Below are positions 9,853-20,792 of a DNA stretch of 64,000 nucleotides, piece by piece. The position numbers and the translations under genes were made by a program. The DNA comes from Hyaloscypha bicolor E (lineage: Eukaryota > Ascomycota > Leotiomycetes > Helotiales > Hyaloscyphaceae), in NCBI RefSeq assembly GCF_002865645.1, contig NW_020194628.1, forward strand, positions 1,798,001-1,862,000. The letters run 5' to 3'. Each line of letters starts with the position of its first letter. The first letter of the stretch is position 1. Under the pieces are notes generated by a model. It was not told the DNA's origin. It made no database searches and saw only the letters and a list, made by a program, of their open reading frames with translations.

Positions 9853-12001
9853 ATGATGTGGAACGACGAGGATAACAACCCGTACGGCACCAGCTTTGAG
9901 CGTCGCGACTCAACAGCTTCGTCTACCGCCAACCCCAACTCGCCCGGCTCTCGTGAGTTCCTTTGCACTCTTGCTTTTAGCAGATCACAAGATGATGGAA
10001 CCAATCTGTTTAGATGATGATGAGCCTGACACTGACCCTGATTGGGACTTCATAGAACACGGCTACACAGGTCCCCGCACTCCTTCAACTGTCAGTGACC
10101 ACCGACCTGAGCCCGAAACAACTTCCCATGCTCAGCAATACGATACCAGTGATGCGGGCAGTGATGAGGATTATGGAGGGGGAGCTCCCAAAAGAAAGAA
10201 GGGCGGATATGATAGCAGGATCGAGCAAATACTCTACGAGAACCCCGACCTCCCCATTCTGATCGTTGATGCTGGTAAGAGCTTGGAAAGTGGAGGCAAA
10301 TATATCGTCTACACCATCCGGACAGGAGTGCGTGCTGGACCTTCGATTTGACCGTATGCGCTGACTTTTGTCAGGATCTAGAGGTTCGTCGGCGATATTC
10401 AGAATTTGCGTCCCTCAGAGATGCTCTCTCACGACTTCATCCTACCTTGATCATCCCACCCATTCCAGAGAAGCATACTATGGCAGATTATGCAGCGAAT
10501 CCGACAAAAGCAAAGCAAGACCAGCAAATCATTGATCTTCGAAAGCGCATGTTGGCTGTATTTCTCAACCGATGTCGGCGCATGGATGAGGTCCGGAACG
10601 ATGGAGTTTGGTGGAGATTCCTCGACCCAAATTCAAGCTGGGTACGTGAGATATGCATATTCTGTGGGACTCTGCGCTGACCGCTAAAAGAATGAGGTAT
10701 TGCACTCGCATCCAATCGCTTCTATCCCAAAATCTGTCATGAAAGCCCCTCCTCTCGACCCCGCCAACCCCTCACCTGCCCATGCCTGGCTCCCGGTTCC
10801 CGCCTCTTCTGCCAAGCTCAAGGCGTCTTCAACGACAACTCTTAACGCCCAAGGTATGCCAGTCCAACAGCCTACCGAATATGCTGCAAGCCCTTCGACG
10901 GCTGCTCATACGATACCAGGCCCACAATTATTTGGTCGATTTCCTCCCGATTCAGCGCATATGAGCGAACAAGATCTCGACCCCTACTTCATCAATTTCG
11001 AAGCTGCCACCAAGGAGCTCGAGCTATTACTTACAGGACCCATTGAGAAGGTCAATCGTCGGACCCTGCAACATCTTTCCTCTCTATCTTCCGATCTGGC
11101 AGAACTCGGCGCTAGATTCAATGGCTTCTCTCTCTCGGAACCGTCTCCCTCCCTCGCCGCAGCAATTGAACGTGTCGGTCAAGCTGTAGACTCGTCTTAT
11201 CTTGCGACAGAAGAGCTTTCAGGCTCCTTAGGCGCAAGCTTTGCTGAGCCTATGCGGGAGAGTGCACAATTTGCTGGAGTTGTCCGCGGCGTTCTTCGGT
11301 ACCGAGTCCTCAAGCGAGTGCAACAGGAAATGACCAATGATGAGTTGGCCAAGAAGCGGGCACTGCTTGAGTCTTTGGAGAGAAGCGAATCTGAAGCCAA
11401 GAGAATCGAGCAGTATCTGAATAGCAGTGGCACGGGAAGCATACCCCGACGCTCCACTTCATCAGCCAGAGATCCCCCACTCCAGAGACGAGAAAACAGT
11501 CAGGAAGACACCGCATCTATCGATTCAGACTTCCCTCCAACTCACGGCGATACTCCTTCTGCTGCCCAAGGCGCACCGCAAATCGAAGAACAATCGCCAA
11601 ATCACAAGAAGAGCTCCAGTGGTAACTTCATCACAAACAGAATATTTGGACGAATAAACCACGCAATACATGGGGTTGTAGATGTGGATCCCGAGCGTAC
11701 GAGAAGAGATCTCATTGGAAAGACGAGAGAATCGATTGGACAGCTCGAGCACGCACAGCAGGCCTCTGAGAAAGATGTTCGGGATGCAAGTTCTGGCATC
11801 TTGAAGGATCTGAAGCGTTTCCAGGCGGAGAAGGAAGATGATTTGAGACGGTACATGGTAAGCTATTTGATCCACAAATTTTTATGTCAGTGCTAACATT
11901 TCTAGCTTGCATATGCCAAGAGTCAAATCGAGTGGGCGAAGAAGAATAAGGAGACTTGGGAGGAGGCCAAAGCAGAGATCAATAAGATAGATGAGGATTG
12001 A
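9853..12001 (+). CDS. snx41: Sorting nexin Snx41/Atg20 type (PX-BAR)
   Basis: Predicted 647 residues from exons 9853-9952, 10014-10327, 10375-10641, 10691-11857 and 11906-12001 (introns 61, 47, 49 and 48 bp; phases agree). A disordered acidic N terminus starting MMWNDEDNNPYG is typical of fungal Snx41. The PX domain follows, with RRRYSEF as the phosphoinositide-binding Arg/Tyr segment and a PPIPEKH loop. The C-terminal helical BAR region includes GKTRESIGQLEHAQ and ends with AKSQIEWAKKNKETWEEAK. The protein binds PI3P on endosomes and works with Snx4 in retrieval of cargo and selective autophagy. The start at 9853 was chosen by family pattern; an upstream in-frame ATG at 9697 would add 52 residues. 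Confidence 0.9.
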
Positions 12002-12478
12002 GTGATGACTGATGAATGAAGACGCATGGATCGTGGTTTCGGCGGTAATAGTGAGAACTCGGGGCCCTGTTGATGGGCAAGGGAGAGGAGTCAGGAGCTC
12101 TTGGTGTACTTTTTATGACTGCCAGGAGGAGCAGTAATAGATGATGATCCTGCCTAAATGACCTCGAATTCGACGTCTCCAATGGTTCGATGATTGGTTC
12201 CCCTTTTCTGCTGACTAGGCGCCCTTGAAATACTTATTATATCGTCTGGAGTCTTCACATGCCAAACATAAATGTGGCGGTGGGGGCAAGCCACAAGAAA
12301 ATCTGGGGTAATGACATCACAGGGTGATCTCCACCTTCTTACCCCATCCGACTAAATGAACTAACTCCTTTATCAACAACGATTCTACTTCCCCAGAAGT
12401 GTATTGCGAATTGAAGGTTGCTGACATCGGCATTTCCAGATCACAGAAATTCAAGCAATCTCAGATCAACTCAACAAG
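12002..12478. other. Intergenic between Snx41 and the carrier gene
   Basis: 3' end of Snx41 and promoter/5' UTR of the carrier. Nothing distinctive was seen. Confidence 0.5.
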
Positions 12479-14066
12479 ATGGCGAATGTTTACAACAGCC
12501 AACTTGATGCCTTCGACCTCTACCATCAGAATCGGGAATCTTCTTCCCCAAGCATTGGCCCGGCTCTCCCAGCCCTTGGCCATGCCCTCGCAGGTTCCAC
12601 TGGTACTGCTATCTCGAGCCTTGCCATCTACCCACTTGACTTGATTATTACTCGACTTCAGGTCCAACGATCATTACGGAGGTCCTCCTCTTCGCCAAAC
12701 GAAGGCGAATACAAAGGCGTCGTAGATGCATTCAAGCGGATCTACAAGAAGGAAGGAGGAATTTCTACATTCTACACTGGTGTTCTGCAAGATACAGGGT
12801 AAGTCCCGGCTCCTCGGAGCATTGATCCCTCTTGGAGCAGTATTCCAACAGCTCTTGGAACATTATCTAGTAAGGTCCAATAGCTGCTTCAAGATTCTAC
12901 TCCCTAAAACACCTGAATTAAGTATGCTGACTTCGACTTCTTGGGGAAGGAAATCCATCACAGATTCGTTCCTCTTCTTCCTGTTCTACAACTACCTTCG
13001 CTCCAGACGACTTCAGAAGCATGGAACCAAAGCTACAAGCTTACCAGTATTGGATGAATTGGCAGTTGGCGCTCTAGCAGGAGCATGTTCAAAATTCTTC
13101 ACAGCCCCGATTTCCAACGTCGTCACCCGGAAGCAGACTTCGTCCATGATCTCTGCTCACTCTTCCTCACCCACCGCCTCCCCTTCCGTCTTTGATATCG
13201 CCCAATCGATCCGTTCCGAAAAGGGTCTGCAAGGATTCTGGTCAGGATATTCCGCATCTCTGGTTCTCACCCTCAACCCAAGCATCACATTCTTCCTATA
13301 CGAGTTCTTCAAACGGGCTTTCCTCCCACGAGCACAGCGCGATGATCCCGGTGCCAGAGTCACCTTCTTAATGGCCGCTGTGAGCAAGTCTATCGCATCA
13401 ACGATCACATACCCCTTCTCTCTCGCCAAGGCACGAGCCCAAACATCCTCTTCGCCACCAGTTAATACTGAGTCTGCTGAGGATGTCAAGGGAGAAGTCG
13501 AGCATGCCCTCAATAAGACGGAAGCAGAGAAAGCTGGGAAGGATGCGAAGAATGTTGTCAAGAGAAGGACTGTATTCGACACAATCCTTAAGATTTACCG
13601 AACAGAAGGAGCAGCTGCGTTGTATGAAGGTATTTGGGGCGAAATATTGAAAGGATTCTTCAGCCATGGCATCACTATGATCGTCAAGGAGAGTATTCAC
13701 AAGCTGATCATCCAGACTTACTACATCATTCTCAAGGCACTGGATAAGTACCCGAGTCCCTCGGAACTGACCAACCAAGCTGGAGTTGCGATCCAGGATG
13801 CGGGCGAGAAGGCTGGACATATGGTCAAGGAGGGATATGAAGGTATCGCTGAGAGGGTTGGGTATATGGTCGAGAGTGGAAAGGAGGCTATGGGTGTGGG
13901 GGTTGAGAGAGGGGGGGTGGTGGGGAGCAATGCGATTGAGGTTACGAAAAATGCGGAGGATCTGGCGAGTAAGGAGGCTGGACACTTGCTCGGCAATGCA
14001 CAAGATATGCTGGGTGACAAAATTGAGAAAGTTGGGAAGGGGATCAAGACCGAGAACAAGGGTTGA
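12479..14066 (+). CDS. ANT1: Peroxisomal adenine nucleotide carrier (Ant1/PMP47 type) with long C-terminal tail
   Basis: Predicted 478 residues from exons 12479-12798 and 12950-14066. The intron is 151 bp, with GTAAGT and a GCTGAC branch, and ends in the less usual AAG. Three mitochondrial-carrier repeats are marked by PLDLIITRLQVQ, PISNVVTRKQTS and PFSLAKARAQTS, and the join gives DTGKSITDSFLFFLFYNYLR, a Pmp47/Ant1-like segment. The family exchanges ATP for AMP across the peroxisome membrane to support fatty-acid activation and beta-oxidation. A tail of roughly 120 residues after the third repeat is rich in Gly, Glu, Lys and Ala with repeated AGEKAGHMVKEG-like segments, resembling LEA or apolipoprotein-like amphipathic helices. 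Such a tail is longer than in the yeast protein as far as I recall. Confidence 0.85.
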
Positions 14067-14976
14067 ACAAGAGTAACACTCATAGTTCGTAGTTGAATTT
14101 GGGAGACAAACTGATGGGATACCCGCGTAGTTGATGAGCTTTCCAAAAAAAAAAAAAATCCGAGTTGGGCTTCGCCTTGGATGCATGTTTGGACGGTGCA
14201 TATGTGCTTTTGGAGCGTGTTTTGGAACGAGCACACGAGATATTCAATTTCGGATCTTTTCTGCGTATAAAATCCAAACTACCTGCTTGATATCTACATG
14301 ATATATTGTGTATCAAACTTGCCTTCTCCTATCTAGGATGTTCCACCAGTTGTGGAACATTCCAAGATTTTCCCGTCTCATTATTCCTAAAGAGTCCGAT
14401 ATATCGATTTCTCCTTAAAGGAAATGCTGACTCGAGAGTTTCCGAATACACGCTCAGTAGCGCTGTACAATAAATCCATAGGCTCCATTGCTTTCGTAAG
14501 CTCTATTTCTAAGATTTATTCATCTGTCCTTGGCAAAATCTGCCCGTACTGTACAAATACACCTCCTCGCTGCCCGTTTGAGACTCTAAAAGCCGCTGCG
14601 GCCGAAGTGACGTTCACGGGACTCGTTCCTCACCAAGTAAATTTCTACGAACTTCAAAGAATTTTAGGATTGCAGCGGCGTGCTTTCGTGGGACGGGCTG
14701 GTTTCAACAATCTCGTCACCCATATAGTTGAATGTATCAAGCCTCTAACTACGACTCACACCTCACAACTCATCACCTGGCCAAAATTGGTCCCACAGTT
14801 TTAGCAACGGCTTCAGCAGTTGTAAACAAGATTCCTACATTCCATTCTCAGTTCCTTCTCCTTAAATGTTCAACCTTATTAACTGGAAAGGAAATCCAGA
14901 ACCCACCACCACTAAAGACCGCCCTACTCAACCTCACCACGGTTCCCTTCCAAAAACCCCACCCCCCATCCTCAAA
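14067..14976. other. Intergenic with a 14-A tract
   Basis: Bases 14145-14158 are 14 consecutive A on the + strand, just past the carrier gene. The rest is unannotatable; a 126-codon frame at 14424-14804 has no recognisable features. Confidence 0.5.
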
Positions 14977-15586
14977 ATGTTAAATAATATTATAAGTCCC
15001 CACCCTGAAGGTCGTCGCGCTCGCCTGCTTCAAAGTCCCCACCAAATCAAGATACAGACTTTTTAATCCGTCTTCTTGAATGATGGTCCGGATACAGTGG
15101 ATGTTGAAGGTGTACCGTTTTCCCTGGCCTGCGTCGTCGCTTAAAGTGATACGCTCCATGGGCGTGCGGCACACACAAGAGCGACTACTCCGGCCGTCAT
15201 ACCAGCCAGCATATTCCTCCACGGCCTCAACACCCCGGATTCCCTGTCTTTGAACGCATTCTTAACTGTATCGAACACAAGAATCGCACAGCATCTTTGC
15301 TCACACTTCCAGTAACCAGAGCTCCGCAGCCTTTATAGAGGGCCCGCAGACCCTCTGATTATAGATGTGAGGCACGATCAGGAATGGGTTTTTTGTGGAT
15401 CCGAGAGGAGGGAGCAGATGACAGGGAACAGGGGAGACGGCCCAGTTGAACCCGGGTTTGGGGGAATTCGAAGGGATAGGTTATGAAGCCTTCTGCGCCG
15501 CCTGCTACTCCAGCTGATATTAAAGAAACCAGGAGCGGGGTAGAGGGTTTGTGGTTTTTCTCTTTGGCCGTGGGAGAGGCGGACAT
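14977..15586 (-). pseudogene. Decayed mitochondrial tricarboxylate (citrate) carrier
   Basis: Reading leftwards from 15586, the N terminus is intact for about 40 residues: STPLLVSLISAGVAGGAEG then TYPFEF, the first carrier repeat. The frame then shifts into EGLRALYKGCGALVTGSVSK, shifts again into FDTVKNAFKD and LAGMTAGVV, and again into ERITLSDDAGQGKRYT and TLKQASATTFRVGTYNI. These match the Ctp1 citrate/isocitrate carrier in order, but need at least three or four indels. The third repeat is missing: beyond 14977 the sequence no longer looks coding. Decay is by insertions and deletions rather than by many C-to-T stops, so RIP is not the obvious cause. Confidence 0.8.
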
Positions 15587-16052
15587 TTTTATCTATTGAA
15601 TTGTAAAAGTAATATTGAACGAGAAGTCACGATTATCAGGCGGAAAACGTAGGAAGAAGCGTAAAGCAGGGATGGAGGCTTCTATGACGTCTCGGAAATA
15701 TGGAATAGGGGTTGAGCTGTACCGAGGTACCATACGGGAAGGATCTTTGCGGGAGAAATACTGTACTGTACAGGCTTCGGTCGCTAAGGTTTAGTGATAC
15801 TCCCCTTTTTTAATGGATCTGGCTTGGCTGCATCAACAAGACTTTATCGCAGAACTGCAGAAGAACACGAAACTTTTCTGATTAGGATTCGATTATTTGG
15901 AGATTCGTATACTTTTTCATTATTATATTCGTCCCCATCAATTGAAGTTCGTGCATTTCTTTAGTATGTAACCCATCCCCGTCTCATCCATGAGATAACT
16001 CCATCCTCAGAGCAATATCTCCAGTAGTCAATCCCCCACTCATTAATCAAGC
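15587..16052. other. Intergenic
   Basis: Ancestral promoter side of the carrier pseudogene and 3' flank of the secreted-protein gene. No feature was recognised. Confidence 0.45.
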
Positions 16053-16774
16053 CTAGCAGAACTCGCACTTCTGACTGTCCTTTGACCGCTTAGGATACAT
16101 TTGGAAAGGACTATGGCTAAAGGAGCCAGCCTGCCCAAAGTTGTTCTGAACATCGAGCTCTTGACCCATGACATCGTCCCAGCTGAAATGCCAGGTGCCA
16201 TTGTCAACGCACCGCTTAGGGGCGTTCCTATGAGATATGTCAACCCTCGGATTCTCCATCAAATCCACCCATTCAACGAAAGCGAAAGGTTGGACAAGAA
16301 ATAGAGACACCAAAACTTACCCGCCGCAGTCACCCCACCAAACATGTGTGATATTCAATACAAATTCATGAATGGTGTAGTCTGGAAAGAGTCCAAAGGT
16401 AACGTTAGTGTCAGCGCACGGGGCGTTGAAAGGCGGCTCGCTGACTGCGAAATCAGCAGCATTTGAATGGAAATTGCAGGTTGTGTTGAAGCCTTGAGGG
16501 GCTAAAGTTGGTGTGTCTGATATTTTGAGATTCCAGCTGTAAGGATCAATTGTGTTAGTTTGAGAGAGCATAAATGAAGAGTCGAAGACAGTAAGAGAGG
16601 GTTTATGAGATAGATGTGGGAGGAATCTTACAATCCTCCTGTGCCGTGACGGATGTTGCCGATGGAAAGGCCTGAGATGAGCCACGGGACGGGAACCATA
16701 AATGGGTTGCCAGGCTGAGCGAGGGTAGTCCCCACGGCTAAGTACATAAATGAGAGAAGAATGGTGGACTTCAT
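16053..16774 (-). CDS. Small secreted cysteine-containing protein
   Basis: Predicted 177 residues from exons 16774-16632, 16536-16321 and 16227-16053 (introns 95 and 93 bp; GTAAGA/GTAAGT donors; phases agree). The first ATG of the secretory frame is at 16774 and gives a signal peptide, MKSTILLSFMYLAVGTTLA, with cleavage probably after TLA. The mature part has about seven cysteines, in TTCNF, APCAD, GDCGG, KRCVD and KCEFC, and NxT/S sites. It is Trp-rich near HVWWGDCGG. The size, signal and cysteines fit a secreted effector-like or wall protein, but no family is recognised. A TTTATAG element lies about 100 bases upstream on the same strand. Confidence 0.7.
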
Positions 16775-19058
16775 CGTGAAACGACAATATTGTTGTAGTA
16801 GTGAAAGTGTCAAGTGTGACAGAAGTAAGATACCAAATTATGAATTCTTAACTAGCAAGTTTGTCGAGAAGCCTCTATAAAGGAAACGCAAAACTAAATA
16901 CTTTTCATAAGGAGACAAATTCCCTCAGATCATCAACCACATGACGGTCTTCGTGTTCCACCTTCTATGGCTTTTGATACATAATTCGCACTAAAGTTCT
17001 ACCGAACACGAGGTTTCGTACAACAACAACCTCACGAATATGCACAGCTGCCACCCCACATCCCTTGATTGGGCAATCCTTATGCAAGATGGCGGAACAC
17101 GATGGCGACTTGCATGGAGAGTTGAATATTTAAAATTGTGGCATCAGCTTCTCGCTTGCATCGGGAGACATGGGACAGAGGCATGGTCATCATTTCAGCG
17201 ATGCTGTCCAGAGTATCAGCTGCTATTTTTGGCAAAATTTGTGGCTGGAGTCTGGACTCCTATTTTGCAAGGATTTAAAATGCCTGGAAGATCCGTCTTC
17301 AGGAGAGAATAAAAATAACCTCGTCTGAGGCGAAGAGAACCCAAATTTGAGAACAAGAAGGGGCTAGGACCTCAGGGAAATGACCACACGTTGGCAAAAT
17401 CTTAGTTGTCATAGCAGTGAGGGAGAGTTTGGCGATTATGGTATAAGAGGGAGGGAAGAGGTGTGGGTGCGGTTTCCGTCCAGCTGGTTCGATCTGGTCT
17501 GCGCATGGTGACAAGTAGCATAGCGAATAAGGCTGCCAACATTATTCTTGTGCCTTTTTGGCCAGTTGGTAGAGTTGTTTAAAGCTATTCTCACCACTTC
17601 TATGCAGCTTGGGAGGTTTTAGTTGTTCCCTACTATTACTTAAGCTGTCCCCTACTTTTAAACTCTGCATATACTTGTTTATTTAGCTGACTCCAACTAT
17701 CGCTTAAGCTGTCCTTACTATGGTTCAGCATAGTTCAGCATATGCTCTCATTATGCTCTGCATATGTAAATGGGTTACATATGCCGAGCATATGCTAGAA
17801 GCATGCCTGGCAGGCGGTGATGGCGGGATCAATGCAATGGTCGAAGCACAAAGTTCAGAGAATTTCATGTATTGAAAATACTAAGCTAGAGAGTAAAGGA
17901 GAGGGGAATGCTTTGACCTTTAGTAGTGCTTTGCCCAACCTCTAGCTTAGTTCCCCGTTTCAAACCCATGTTCTGAAGCAGATCTGTCATTGCAAAGAAG
18001 AGAAGAAAACATTGGTAGAGCACGAAGTTCCCAACGATGAACTCTACCAGACGGCTGCGCGTAAGGACTCTTTCAGTCTATGGGTCAGAGCACTAGGGAC
18101 GGGGAGACAGAACAGCAACCATTTGACTGGCGAGCATAGATGCAGGAGATGAGCTCACTTGAGCCAGATTCAAGCGAACGCTCGATGACAGCGAGTGCTG
18201 ATATTTTCAAGAAGGACGTTCGATATTTTCTCTCTTGAAGCCGAGCCCCCGAGACATCTTGGCTTAAGAATCAGCGTGCTCCAGTGAGATGTCCACATCC
18301 GTGCTTTTCGCTTCCGACCCCTTTCTTACCGAGTCACATCAAAACTCCGCTAGAACCGCTAGGCATACAGGTCCGAGTCTGCTTCAACCCTCTTTTTAAA
18401 CACAGTAATTCAAAGCTAGCCTCATCACCTGAGGTCGGAGGCAATGTTGTACTGAAACACTAGATTTAGCATAGTGTAGAAACCGCCGCCAACGAGCCCA
18501 GCTAAATTCGACATTTTCATTGTGGCAATTTAACTCGGTACAATCACACTGACCCAGTTCAATTCACCATACCCTCGGTCGCCAAGTCTCTGGGTTCCTT
18601 TTACTTCTTTTTCTATTCATATCCCTCTATATTGCCACTTCCATTAAGCTTCGTGAGCATCTCCGCCAATTGAGAAGCCTCCGCTTAGTTATCCTCTCGC
18701 AGTTTCTTTGTACTGATTTTGCGCGTGTCAAGCAAGTCTGGGTAGTCTTGACTGGTGATTTTTCTCTTCGTCGTCGGTGTGAAACCCCGGTAGCGAAAGG
18801 GGAACGCTTTAAGGGCGTAAGTATACCTCTTCACAGTCTGAGAATGTGCTGCACGCAAGGGTAAGCGTTGCATAAAGACTCCCGAGTCTTGGTAAAGGAT
18901 GCCTGGCTTGCCGATCTATCTGGTGGAAACTAATTGGCAGAAGAAAATGAACCGTTGGGGTATCCATCGCTCGATTAATAATAATACACCATGTCTACTA
19001 ATTCCCAAACACTTTTGCCCACGCAGTCAACCTTCTTCTCTCGAAAGTCCACACGAAC
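16775..19058. other. 2.3-kb gene-poor region
   Basis: No gene supported on either strand. It holds a direct repeat of cttaagctgtcc (about 17640 and 17703) and a cluster of CATATG palindromes (listed separately). The remainder is unremarkable non-coding DNA. Confidence 0.5.
17736..17797. repeat. Cluster of CATATG palindromes
   Basis: Four GCATATG/CATATGC occurrences lie within about 60 bases. Two of them form an inverted repeat, gcatatgtaa (17760-17769) and ttacatatgc (17775-17784), around a 5-base loop. Confidence 0.7.
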
Positions 19059-20089
19059 TTACAAGTCCTTGTTCGCCGATGACGAAGACTTGGGGAGATA
19101 TCTAATTCCCTTCTGTGGACAAGTGCCACGGCCACCCTTCCCAGCAGGATTTGTAGGCACGAATGCGCCAGTTTGAAGAGAACCTTGGATGTTGAACGAG
19201 TACCACTAAAACGGAAAGGTCAACGATCGTACAGCCAGGGGAGTATCCTCGCAGGGGTGGATCTTACAGCTTCATCCAGTCTGCCTCCCTTGCACCCGAG
19301 AACCACAGCACTTCCGGTGATTTTGGTGAGAGCAGTTTGAATCTCATCAGAGGTATAGGTCGTTGACGTAGAGGGCAAAATTCCAGCTGCTGCGAGAGCT
19401 TTGTAGGTATCAAGGCCCTGTCCCATCATTAGCTCGTGTCCAATACGCCTTCCTTCTTGACGCCTCTTAACTGACTTTGAAAGTATCCACGGCCTTATTG
19501 AAGAAATCCACAACTTCGTCGCCAGGCTGATATCCATCCCCATAACAGCTCGGCGCAAGAGTATTTATGCAGGTACCGTGTTTATTCCACTCATGCTCCC
19601 AGAAGCTCTCTGGGGTGCCAGAATTCGGCAGCCAGTATGAGTTCATGAAGGAGAGGAGGTCGGGGTTCTGAGAGGCAGAGATTATGTCGGAGATATTGCT
19701 ATACGTTGGGGCGCTGGTGCAGAATTGTGGGTAGCTGCCGTCGCAAAGATCTGGCCTATGGGATGTTTCTTAGTTTCATCTTGAATTGGGTGCGTTGTGA
19801 GAGCATACCATAAGCCGTGCAAAGTCCAAGAATCATCTGGCCCGATTGCTGGGCTAGTATCCCAGAATTGGGTCTGCAGGATTTGTCCTCCGGGGTAGAT
19901 GAAACAACAGCTATCTGGAGCTTCTGTGCTATTGTGGCAGGAGAGAGGGCTGTCAATGGGACAGCTTGGTGCATTGCCGTATGGAACATAGGCTCTCGAT
20001 GGATTGTTGAAGTTTCCGAAGGGGAGCTGAGAGAGGAGGCCACTGGCGAAAGCGCTGAGAGACCGAACAGAGGGTATTTCGAGAGGCAT
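19059..20089 (-). CDS. Secreted/vacuolar ribonuclease T2
   Basis: Predicted 285 residues from exons 20089-19809, 19755-19476, 19417-19268 and 19205-19059 (introns 53, 58 and 62 bp; phases agree). Both catalytic blocks are intact: CAS I is [10 protein letters not shown] (His91) and CAS II is HEWNKHGTC (His148, Glu149, His153). Family features include [31 protein letters not shown] and a [14 protein letters not shown]-terminal segment. T2 enzymes cut single-stranded RNA through a 2',3'-cyclic intermediate in the vacuole or outside the cell. The N terminus is moderately hydrophobic, so the signal peptide is weak by eye. Met at 20089 is the first ATG; the open frame upstream starts only with TTG. 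Confidence 0.92.
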
Positions 20090-20188
20090 GTTGATGATGG
20101 TATCAATGAAAAACAGTGATAGGCTTGGCAGGTGTTTTTTGTTCGACTGCAAAACTAACTTGAGACTAGAATGAGTAAAGTGGTAGAA

Positions 20189-20194
20189 TTTATA
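20189..20194 (-). promoter_or_regulatory. Candidate TATA box of the RNase T2 gene
   Basis: TATAAA on the minus strand, 100 bases upstream of the ATG at 20089, within an AT-rich stretch. Confidence 0.4.
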
Positions 20195-20792
20195 TGAGAA
20201 AAGAGAGATGAGAAAAGAGGGAAGAGAGAAGGAAAGAGAGACGAGCTGAGGAAGCTCAGCTTGTTGTTGCCCGCAGGAGTTTCAGCCCGTTGCTGCGTCA
20301 CTGGCGGCTCTTCCCGTTGACAACCCTTGAAATTCTGCCCTACTGTATCAAACCGCACCATTTTGGCAGCCGCTTGGCTCACCACGTGTTACCCCTCGTG
20401 TATTTGAAGCGTTAGGAGCCCCGGTATTCTAGAGTCTGCTTATCCGTTCAGCTGCCGCCTGGTGCGCCTTTCCGTGATCAAATGTACCGCAAAATTGTAG
20501 CGAATTGGAGGCTTTACATCAAGGATTCTAACGATATGATTTGTAGATCGAGTTCGCCTAAACGTACGGAAGTACACGGGCCAGGGCGAACCTGGTGGCA
20601 GCTGAACCGATAAGAAGTTGTTTTCGAAAGAGGTTCTGCAGTAAGAAAACGGCCTGGCAGCAAAAGAGGTATCGGGGCCAAAAGCCTCGCCATGAAGACA
20701 ATGTTTGGATTGGGAATCTGCAAGCTATGCTGTCGCTACCTATTTAACACAACCCCCCCCCAAAAGCCAAAAGGCAAATCTAGTTATGAGAT
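20195..20792. other. Intergenic between RNase T2 and Loa1
   Basis: Upstream region of RNase T2, with a purine-rich gagaa/gaaag tract (20193-20250), and 3' flank of the acyltransferase. No gene was recognised. Confidence 0.5.

Noticed and set aside
14145..14158. Poly(A) tract as a sign of a retroposed gene
   Set aside because: The carrier gene upstream contains an intron, and no target-site duplications were seen; it is a simple homopolymer.
13398..14236. Long antisense frames over the carrier gene tail
   Set aside because: They are shadows of the Gly/Glu/Lys-rich tail and contain no family features.
16101..16304. Plus-strand frame opposite the secreted protein gene
   Set aside because: It lies antisense to exon 3, whose frame continues a consistent three-exon gene with a signal peptide.
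18770..18900. GC-rich stretch that looked like a possible tRNA or small RNA
   Set aside because: No tRNA A- and B-box pair or cloverleaf could be built by eye.
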